Assembly (NCBI GenBank): GCA_022266195.1
Contig: WHVY01000003.1
Span: forward strand, 12,524,001-12,588,000
Length of the DNA: 64,000 bases
Source of the DNA: Tetranychus cinnabarinus
Lineage: Eukaryota > Arthropoda > Arachnida > Trombidiformes > Tetranychidae
Direction of reading: 5' to 3'
A program made the translations under genes and the position numbers. Of the stretch, positions 56,488 through 64,000 are shown in pieces. Position 1 is the stretch's first letter. The number at the start of each line of letters is the position of its first letter. The notes below the pieces were generated by a model that had not been told where the DNA came from, made no database searches, and saw nothing but the letters and a program-made list of their open reading frames with translations.

Positions 56488-58476
56488 TCAACTTGAATTG
56501 GTCACCATTGGACTAGCTTTGATTGAACGAGCGTAACTCTGAAAGAGATAAAAATTAAAGAAATAAATTAAAAACCATAAAACAACTTGTATCAATCATA
56601 AACTAGAATTGAATGGATTAACTTTTTTCATCGCTCTACCAAAGTTATACTATAAAGTGGTTGAACTATGTTCAAACTTGATATAACCTGGTTATTAGTT
56701 TAAATAACAGGTAAAGATATTTACTTTCCTCTGATGATAGATGAATAAATCTTATCTAAAAAATTATAATTAATATCCATGACATAAAATGAAATTTTTC
56801 CACATAAAAACAGGAAATAAACTGGTTTTACCAAAAAAAACAATCAATCGTCATTTAATTAGTGAGATTAAGTTTTAGTCTCATTACTGCCTAGTAATGT
56901 GGAGTAAGTCAGATTCAAATAAAACTACGATAAGAGTAAACAGCAAAAGAAAACAAGAAATAGCAAAATTGGGATCGTTTTTTATTGAAGCCATGGCTTA
57001 TAAATGCCCACTACAGAGGACATCTGTAGTATGTCTTCGGAGATACATTCTCCTACGACATTCTAGGTACTAGGACCTAGATAGGGAAGCACACCGAACG
57101 CAGAAAGAGGGATAGATAGAGACTTGAACCTGAGTCGTATGGGTGAAAGTCGGACACCACCTCTCGATCGGTGTTTGTTTTGTGGAGAATTAGGTGGGAC
57201 TATCGAAAGATTGACGCTCTAATTGGTACCTGAGCACCTTTGGGTAGATATGAACCGTGATCTACAATGTATTAAAATTTTGATTTTTTTGTTAAGAGAT
57301 GACTCTAAAAGATCAGTGGTGCTACCTTATTGTCCACAATTTAATTAAAATCTCTGATTCTCAAGTTAAAATTGCTTTGACGTATCTTATACTTAAATCT
57401 TTGGAGAAAGAAATTGAATTCAGTTACTGAACTAATGATCTACAAGAATCTCATAACGTAGCCTCTGAACGAGAAAGAAAACTTGGCTTTAGTGAAACTG
57501 TAACTTACCACAATTATGGGTTTACCGTCGATTAAATAGCCATTTGTTTCTTTAAGGGCCAAACTTGCTGCATCTTCATTTGGTAAACTAATAAAAGCTT
57601 GATTCCGAAACCGGCCTGTTTTGAATACTTGAACATGAAACCTGGTGAATTGAAAATATATATCGATATATTATTATAGACCAATATTTTTTTTCTTAGT
57701 TCTTACATATTTTTTTCAGATTCGTCTTCTAAATTGATATAACGTCCATAGACACGCTTAAGATCGTGATCCGTTACTCTTTTTCCAAGATTCTTCAAAT
57801 ATAATCTACAACTAGGAGGACCTGGTGCATAGTCTTTATAAGCTGGAACATTCACAAGCTCTTCTGGAGGAAGAATGTTTTGTTTTATCTCATCAGTTGT
57901 TGCAAGATCATTGATCCAACCATCTGATTCTTCGTCATTCTCCATATCATTCTGATTACATTTTGAAGAAATCTGACCAAAACCAGAAGACAATTCACTG
58001 GTTTCTTCAACTTCTTGAGAAGGCAATAATTCTGAAGCAATATTTATTTTTATGGAAATCGGCATCAATTGGTTATGTTCAAATATATTTTCATCTCCTT
58101 CGTTATGCGTTGAGCTTGGTTTAAATTCCTGATCCGTTGGTTGTTTTTTCTTCACTTCTCCCAGAATTCCTGTTTTCAACTTTTTAACTCGCCGTTTAAA
58201 ACTTTTACCGGACCAATCTGTATTAGCCACATAATTTTCAGATTCAATTTCACTTTCATCTGAGCTAATAGGTTTGACAACCATTTCTTCGAGGTTGTCT
58301 TGGAATTGAGAGGGAATTTCATCAAATGGAGGCATCAAATTCATTTTGTTCATTAAATGTAACACTTGGTAGTAAAATTTTGGATGATGAAGACAAGCTC
58401 TTGCGATATTACATGCAGTTGTTCTGTTTGCAGGCGGGTATTTGTACTTAATTTGATGTTTTTTTGGCGCTATCAT
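56488..58476 (-). CDS. RNPC3: RNA-binding region-containing protein 3 (U11/U12 snRNP 65 kDa protein)
   Basis: Minus-strand exons: 58476-57707, 57641-57509 and 56538-56488; 954 nt, 317 aa. The N-terminal part matches the middle of animal RNPC3 (KYKYPPANRTT, HPKFYYQVLHLMNKMNLMPPF). After an acidic linker comes an RRM with RNP2 CRLYLKNL and RNP1-like FRNQAFISLP, ending DGKPIIV, then SYARS from the last exon. In human, the C-terminal RRM binds U12 snRNA, bridging U11 and U12 in the minor spliceosome. The family also has an N-terminal RRM (human about 517 aa). Here I find none upstream, and a stop lies just upstream in frame. Either it is in an unseen exon or it is lost. Confidence 0.88.
56978..57180 (-). 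mobile_element. tRNA-derived SINE, in an RNPC3 intron
   Basis: On the minus strand an A-box-like TCGAGAGGTGG (57167-57157) is followed by a B box GGTTCAAGTC (57130-57121). The text between (GTCCGACTTTCACCCATACG) resembles the anticodon region of a tRNA. A non-tRNA body follows, with CTAGGTCCTAGTACCTAG, and the end is TTCAATAAAAAA near 56980. This patch is much GC-richer than its surroundings. Exact ends and target duplication were not determined. Confidence 0.6.
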
Positions 58477-58569
58477 GTTGATGCTATTACTTTCTCGTTG
58501 TTTAATTTGATGTTTTCAGTTACCTAAGATGAAGCACTATTTCTATGAATTACTTTTTGGAATTCACTC

Positions 58570-58765
58570 CTCTTGCGTCAATCCTTCTTGAATTATTTAT
58601 TAATCTCAGAGAGCGAGCCAAGAATATAGGTATTCGTGAAGTTCAAATCTGTTAACAACAAAAATAAAGAATTAAAGGCAGATCTTAGACGCCTGGAATA
58701 AATCTGAGCGCGATATGTCAAATAAGATTGCAGTGGTAGCAATTACAGACAACTAATTCCCTTAC
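58570..58765 (-). pseudogene. Truncated, decayed copy of the 62.8-kb orphan gene
   Basis: Aligns by eye with 62820-63020: shared TCAATCCTTCTT, AATATAGGTATT(C/T)GTGAAGT, AAATCTG(T/A)TA(A/G)CAACAAA and GAATAAATCTGAGC versus GATGAATCTGAGC. It has indels and stops, so only the C-terminal half of the gene was copied and it no longer codes. Confidence 0.75.
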
Positions 58766-59380
58766 CTAATTTCAGTTTCACACTAAAAAGATCAACAAAT
58801 CAAGCCAATAATGGAAACATCGAAAAGTTCAAATATTAATCGTTCAACAAATGATATAAAATAATCTAACCACAATTTATAATTAATTTTATTCCAGTGA
58901 TAAGCAATCACGAATTTTTTGTACAATATTCAATTGCAATTTGAAAACCAATTTTTCAGGTTTTCGTACCAAAATATCCGATAAGATTCTAAGTCTTGGA
59001 TATGTAGTAGATTTTTATTTGCCTTAAGAGTATGGCGCGTCATTTCAATTTGTTTAAACTCTAATTGATTGAATACTGAAGAAAATCTGAGCTCATTCAT
59101 TTAATAATGAATATTCTTCTAACGCATTATAAGACTTGTGTTTGAGTAACCAGATTATGATTATTTGCTTGATATGACTATACGAACCATGTTAAAGAAG
59201 AGGCTGATAACCTTCTGAAAACTCGTGAAATTGGAAAATCAAGCTCATTTTATTGTAGAAAAGAATTCAGGCCAGATTAAAATGATAGGAGTTAAGAGGA
59301 AGAGACAGAGTTTCCAAAAGGAGAAGATATAAGATATAAAGCGATATAAATTCTTTGTATGGGTAAAAAAGAGAATTAAT
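58766..59380. other. Intergenic, no gene seen
   Basis: AT-rich; includes the 3' UTR of DNAJC25. I searched the minus strand for a first RRM of RNPC3 and saw none. Confidence 0.4.
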
Positions 59381-60758
59381 TTAATCATCTAAGAATGTTA
59401 TTTGACCAGGTCCACCTTTCTTTTTCCAACGGCGGTATCTTTTAGCTACCCCACTTTCCGCTAATTTGGCTCGCATTTCATCGTCCTTTTCCTGCTTCCA
59501 TGTTTTAAATTTATCTTTATCCCACAGCTCTAATTCAAGATACTCTAGTTTTTCATCAGCATCGAGAGCATCATATTGACTTTTAGATAAACTCATATTT
59601 TTTCTAATTAAATATTCGAACTCTTCATCGCCGTATTCTTCTTTACAGATGCTAAATTTATAGATCCATCGAATCTGGAAGTAAATCCAATTGAATATGG
59701 TGATTGGAAGAAGAAACAATTGGATCCAAAGAACATCAGTAATTTTAGGTTTAGCGTAGGCTCCTTTAATGTCCATTTTTTCTTCGATAATTTTTCTCAA
59801 AACCCTCTCCTCTTCTTGTCTTATCTCATCTTTGCTTTTGAATCTATTCTTCTTCCTATTAGCTGCTGAATGGTCCAGCAAACCTTCATCTTTTGCTATC
59901 TCGGTGGCTTTGATTCTGCAAAAGAAAAAAAAACATGAGAAAAAACGATTAAAAAAAGGAATCTTTCAGTTGGAACTTCAGAAATCAAATGGAGTAGAAA
60001 AAGTATATCAAGTATCAAATGTAGACTAATAGGGAAAGAGAAGATGGAAAATTCTCACAATAAGATATAAAAAACACGGCTCTTGATAGGAAGTGCAGAT
60101 TACTGAAACAAAATGGAACAGTATGTTTATTGGCAGGTAATGGAATAATATTGTTGATTCAACAATGTCTTACCTGTATTTAGGAATAGTTAAAAAATAG
60201 TCGATAGCTTCATTATATTTGGAAAGACAAGCCCAGTACTGTATACCAGATATTACAGTGATGGTAATAACGATAACGATCCTAACATCGACTTTCGGTG
60301 CATATCGACGCCGATAGTAATGATAATAATGTCTGTACACTTCATCTGGATTGTCCAGCATATAATTGTAATCCTTTCTCTGTTCATCATCTCGTAAAAT
60401 TTCATATGCGGCGGCTAGTTTAGTGAATTTCTCACTAGCCTCAGCTTTGGCTTCAGCAGTCTTATGAACATCAGGATGGTGTTTCCTCGCTAATTTACGA
60501 TAAGCTTTTGTAATTTCTTCTTTGGTTGACTCTCGAGTAACATTTAAAACTATGGAAGAAAAGGAAAAGTTAAGTGAAATTAGTTGAACATTACGACTTT
60601 TCAGTTAAATAGAGCAATAATAAAGATACAAGATGATAAAGGTGAGATATGACTTACCATCATAACAGTTGTCAACACCACAGTAGATGCCTTCAAAAAA
60701 CCCATAAGCAAAGCCTAAATTAAATATCACTAATACTAAAGTCACTTTGATATCCATG
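59381..60758 (-). CDS. DNAJC25: DnaJ homolog subfamily C member 25 (ER membrane J-protein), with a 1-nt frame break in the signal peptide
   Basis: Minus-strand exons: 60758-60658, 60549-60174 and 59915-59381. The J domain follows EGIYCGVDNCYDV, with the HPD motif inside KLARKHHPDVHK, then DYNYMLD, YRHYYHYYRRRYAPKVDVR, a TM helix, IPKYRIKATEIAK, a second TM region and the conserved end RYRRWKKKGGPGQITFLDD, all as in animal DNAJC25. It acts as an HSP70 co-chaperone at the ER membrane. Odd point: the ATG at 60758 gives MDIKVTLVLVIF and then goes out of frame at TTTAAATTT (60718-60724). Removing one base would join it to LGFAYGFFEG to give a perfect signal peptide. This is a sequencing indel, a real frameshift, or use of an upstream exon through the TTTAG acceptor-like site. 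Confidence 0.9.
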
Positions 60759-61776
60759 TGAATGGTCTGGTGAGGATGGTGATGAAGAAATAACGCCGAG
60801 TATCACCATCAACTGACAGCTGGTAGCATTAAAAGGTAAATGTGAAAGTTTAGTGTTGGTGAATAACTGAAGACTAATGTAAAGCAATGGTTGGTGTTAT
60901 TTGATTCCGGATTTTTTATCCACCAAATTAGTTTATTCTAAAAAGTTGTTTGCTTACTTTGACTGCTTCAGTTTTTAGACAAATTTTTCTTTTAAACGGA
61001 AATCACTGATATCAAAATTTGCGTTACAACAACGTCTACAAAACACATAAACAAGGCTGACAAGTAATGTGGACGATGCAGTTCAAAGTCTCGATCCAGT
61101 TGTGAGTCGAAGAGTAATTAAGATGATTCAGTTGAGTGATCAACAGGATGTAACAACTTAAGGACAATGTAAAAAGGAAAGGATTAAAATTAATCTGACT
61201 CAGATAATCGTACAATAAAAATATATTCAATAAATAAAAACAAGTAAACAAAAAGACTGTAGCTGTAAAAGCTATTGGTTACACAAATAACAGGTCAAGA
61301 CTGATAATGATACTTCATTACAAATGGTAAATCAAGTAGCATTGAAATGGGCACGTTGACAATTTATCATTTTATAATTAATAAAAATCTACAATGGAAA
61401 TAAAGATATAAAATATGCACACAATACAGAGGATGATTGCTAAAGAAGAAGATACAGATGATGCTGTTGAAAGAGTGATGTCACATCACTGATGTGGCAA
61501 CATAAGGCCTTCAACCTGAAGTGCATTCTGGTTTATTTTTGGGTTAAATACTGGTTCAGTTTTAAATCTTGAAAAGCTATTGAACTTGAATGAGTATTTA
61601 ATGGGTGAATAAATACTTAAAAAGTTACAGAAGATCTTAAAGGTATGAAGCAAAGTTATTTAATGTATTTTATTATATTTTATTATAAAGATAGTCGTCA
61701 TGTTGATCATGTCAGGGAACTAATACTTACCAAATTAACACGGTTAATTAAAAAGAAAAACAAAGGAGGGGTCTAG
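60759..61776. other. Intergenic upstream of DNAJC25
   Basis: No gene seen; AT-rich, short unsupported frames only. Confidence 0.45.
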
Positions 61777-62028
61777 GTCAAGACACATCAACGTAAACAT
61801 CAGCTTTGGGTGTTCATAAATTGTAAATATGATCAATCTGATAAGTTTTTCATAGCTGTTTTAAAAATCGGTATCTTTGAAAATATTTTGCAATGGGTCA
61901 AGTTTAAAGCTCAAGAACAACTCAACAAGCAAGGAGTCAAATCGAAGCATAGTAGAGTTCACGTTCCTAAATTAGAAGATGCTAATCTTGCTGGAGGAGA
62001 TCGATCAATTGACTGCAGTACAGTGTAG
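61777..62028 (+). other. Unexplained 83-codon open frame without ATG
   Basis: Open from an acceptor-like TCTAG|GTCAAG at about 61771 to a TAG at 62026-62028. The product looks protein-like near its end (KHSRVHVPKLEDANLAGGDR), but there is no start codon, partner exon or family I recognise. It could be a terminal exon, a gene fragment or chance. Confidence 0.2.
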
Positions 62029-62240
62029 TAGCAGATTAATATTTAGATATCTATTTAGCAAATTGATATATCGGAACTGCACTTTAATTACAACTTGAGT
62101 CACTAAAATGAAAAAAGAAAATTGTTTTGAGGAGAAAAAATCACTTATTTATTAAGCATTTAATTAGTCACTTAAAACATGACAACAAATCATCTATAGT
62201 TACATATTGTTTTCTAAAAAATAACAATCCTATGAAGCTA

Positions 62241-62772
62241 CTAATTTTTCGATTGAGGTCCTGCTTTATAAACATATTCGAGTGCAGAAGAGACAAGTCT
62301 CAAATCCTTTTCGATACTTTTTGCCCAATTTTCGACATCACCAAGTTCCTTTGAATAAAAAATAGTAGATGTTTGATTAGATATTTTCGATCGAATTTAC
62401 TTTTATAAAAATTCTGGATAAAAAATAATGGCAAAAAGAAAAGTTACCTTAACAGATTTGTTCAAATTTTGCATCAGTGAAAGCCATTGATTGACTTGTT
62501 TCGAAAACTGCATAACATTTACGTGAAGTTGTTTTGTTTCAGCATCCAATTTCCGTTGGTTAAGATAAGCTTGAGCAACACTGAAATACAAACAGAGAAA
62601 TAGAGTAAATAAATGTAATAGTTCATTCCTGTTCCTACCTTTCGTTTAGATTATCCACTAAATGATGAGTTAATTCATTAACAGTTTCGGAGGCCACAAG
62701 TTTTTTCTTTTCTATCTCTTCTTTTCTTTCTTGTTGCTTGATTTGATGTTCTTTCAGCATCGAAGATAACAT
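62241..62772 (-). CDS. BLOC1S1: Biogenesis of lysosome-related organelles complex 1 subunit 1 (BLOS1/GCN5L1)
   Basis: Minus-strand exons: 62772-62639, 62580-62448 and 62348-62241; 375 nt, 124 aa (human BLOS1 is about 125). Start MLSSMLKEHQIKQQERKEE; then VAQAYLNQRKLDAETKQL, FSKQVNQWLSLMQNLNKSVK, ELGDVENWAKSIEKDL and ALEYVYKAGPQ, following the family closely. It is a coiled-coil subunit of BLOC-1 and BORC, which position and build lysosome-related organelles, and is also implicated in mitochondrial protein acetylation. First donor is GTAGGA, a weak variant. A polyA signal (AATAAA on the minus strand) lies near 62150. It is 52 bp from the next gene, which runs in the same direction upstream. 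Confidence 0.96.
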
Positions 62773-62824
62773 ATTTATAGTTAGTATTTTTAGGGCTACT
62801 GATTAGAAATTTACTCCTTAGGTC

Positions 62825-63253
62825 TCAATCCTTCTTCAATGATTTTTTAACGTCAGGGATTTGATCTTCCCGAAGCGTACCAGGAATATAGGTATTTGTG
62901 AAGTCTAAATCTGATAGCAACAAATAAAAAGAATCTCGAACAGATTCGTAGACTTCTGGGATGAATCTGAGCACGATATTAGGTATGTTAAACAAGCTTG
63001 AAACTATGGCGACAGTTACGATAAACAGATAACTCTTTTCCGGGCTAAATACTGTACTGCTATAGGGAGTTATTGATTTCAAGTGGCTGAATTTGTAAGG
63101 TCTCCAAAAGAAATTGGTTCTTGTAGTTTGAATACACCTAGAGGAATACAGATGTGAGGAGAATGAACTTAGGATCTCTTGATGTCGAACAATATTTCCC
63201 AAACTGAATCTTGAAATAGATGATGATAATCGCATGAACGCTAGAGCTGACAT
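62825..63253 (-). CDS. Unrecognised protein with mitochondrial-type presequence and one TM segment
   Basis: 142 aa, single exon. The N-terminal ~60 residues are rich in Ser, Arg and aromatic residues with no acidic residue before Glu26 (MSALAFMRLSSSISRFSLG..), as in mitochondrial presequences. Then comes one hydrophobic helix (YLFIVTVAIVSSLFNIPNIV, about 75-94). A charged C-terminal part follows (RFIPEVYESVRDSFYLLLSD..). I do not recognise the family. A decayed partial copy lies at 58570-58765. It is divergent from TOP2 with 379 bp between start codons. Confidence 0.65.
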   Translation of the reverse strand: MSALAFMRLSSSISRFSLGNIVRHQEILSSFSSHLYSSRCIQTTRTNFFWRPYKFSHLKSITPYSSTVFSPEKSYLFIVTVAIVSSLFNIPNIVLRFIPEVYESVRDSFYLLLSDLDFTNTYIPGTLREDQIPDVKKSLKKD

Positions 63254-63632
63254 TCCATTAAGCTGAAAAAAATATAAAGTACACTGCTTAACAAAATAGA
63301 TAATATTTAAGGTAATTAGAAATACAAATAATGTCTATTCAATAAAAACAAATCAGATCTTGAACAGCTGATTAATTACCGATATATCGATGAATATTAC
63401 TTGAAAATTTGATAAACGATTGAATTCATAGATGGCAGTTGAATCGAGTTTGTTATCAACCAATGAAAACTTTGAAAATAAACGTTATTCGATTCGAATT
63501 CAAGTTGATCAACAGTCAAATAATAGTTTCATTCTTTATTCCCGTTAACTATCATCTAGTTCTTTTCATGTAATTCCGTATCTTTTAATAGTTTTTATCA
63601 GTTTTATTTCATTTCAAAGTTCATAATTCGAC
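63254..63632. promoter_or_regulatory. Shared divergent promoter region of the orphan gene and TOP2
   Basis: 379 bp between two start codons on opposite strands. No TATA box is evident on either side; the arrangement suggests a bidirectional promoter. Confidence 0.45.
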
Positions 63633-64000
63633 ATGGAACCTGATTCACCCGTGCTAGCTTCGGGGGATAGACCTCCACTTAGTTCAAAACCTACAGGTAC
63701 AAATAAAAGACTAAGTGTTGAGCGGATTTACCAGAAAAAATCACAATTAGAACATATCCTTCTCCGCCCCGATACATATATTGGCTCTGTAGAACCTGTT
63801 ACTCAACAAATGTGGGTTTATGACGAGGAAAAAAGTGAAATACTATCTAAAGACATAACTTATGTCCCTGGGCTCTATAAAATTTTTGACGAAATACTGG
63901 TCAATGCGGCCGATAATAAACAGCGGGATAAATCAATGAACTTAATCAAAATTGATATTGTTCCTGAAGACAATATGATCCGAATTTGGAACAATGGAGC
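63633..64000 (+). CDS. TOP2: DNA topoisomerase II, N-terminal part (continues beyond the window)
   Basis: Starts at ACATGGAACC (ATG 63633); 122 codons are visible without a stop. After a short polar N-terminus the GHKL ATPase begins: VERIYQKKSQLEHILLRPDT, YIGSVEP, then the ATP-binding Bergerat motif FDEILVNAADNKQRD (residues 85-99), and IRIWNNG. This is the order and spacing of eukaryotic type IIA topoisomerases, which pass one DNA duplex through another. No intron in the visible part. The 3' remainder lies outside the window. Confidence 0.97.
   Translation, partial: MEPDSPVLASGDRPPLSSKPTGTNKRLSVERIYQKKSQLEHILLRPDTYIGSVEPVTQQMWVYDEEKSEILSKDITYVPGLYKIFDEILVNAADNKQRDKSMNLIKIDIVPEDNMIRIWNNG

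Overview
The window is nuclear DNA from an animal, most likely an arthropod. It is AT-rich, genes are split by many small GT-AG introns, and TATA plus TCAG-type initiators sit before two genes. Protein families include an AKH/corazonin-related peptide (ACP-like) precursor, a PAN-PAN-PAN-ZP apical matrix protein and a Tyr-rich small secreted protein. A chelicerate (mite-like) source would fit the compact gene blocks and the IS1595/Merlin-type transposon, but I cannot fix the species from sequence alone.

Layout. 1-5.8 kb: non-coding, with one old copy of a dispersed repeat. 5.8-21.7 kb (+): one six-exon gene with signal peptide, three PAN/apple domains, ZP domain, furin-like site, TM segment and tail. 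All its introns are phase 1; one is 7.2 kb. 23.4-25 kb: two small secreted-peptide genes, tail to tail (ACP-like on +, Gly/Arg-rich on -). 26.6-32.6 kb: an almost complete non-LTR retrotransposon (LINE) carrying two later insertions, a 315-bp TA-flanked MITE in ORF1 and an intact IS1595/Merlin-type DNA transposon at the ORF2 C-terminus. 32.8-39.2 kb: housekeeping genes MCM3 (+), a SERHL/kraken-type serine hydrolase (-) and COP9 signalosome subunit 4 (-). 39.9-42.6 kb: a 2.7-kb compound palindrome made of diverged 0.6-kb units. 43.35-52.4 kb (-): a complete LTR retroelement with identical 287-bp LTRs, 4-bp target duplication, PBS, PPT and a single 2122-codon gag-pol-env frame. It also carries two paralogous ~123-aa accessory ORFs between env and the 3' LTR, each preceded by the same splice-acceptor sequence. 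54.5-55.3 kb (+): a Tyr-rich secreted protein. 56.5-63.3 kb (-): RNPC3 (U11/U12 65K), DNAJC25, BLOC1S1 and an unrecognised mitochondrial-type membrane protein, with a SINE and a pseudogene fragment between them. 63.6 kb to the end (+): the 5' part of DNA topoisomerase II, divergent from the preceding gene.

The host genes are a mixture of housekeeping functions (replication licensing, topoisomerase, signalosome, minor spliceosome, ER chaperone, lysosome/mitochondrial adaptor) and secreted products (matrix, neuropeptide, cuticle-like). They do not form one pathway. The most unusual object is the retroelement at 43-52 kb: an env-bearing, apparently recent LTR element with a duplicated accessory-gene cassette that looks built for alternative splicing.

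All exon boundaries were read by eye from GT/AG sites, reading phase and family similarity known to me. No database search was run.
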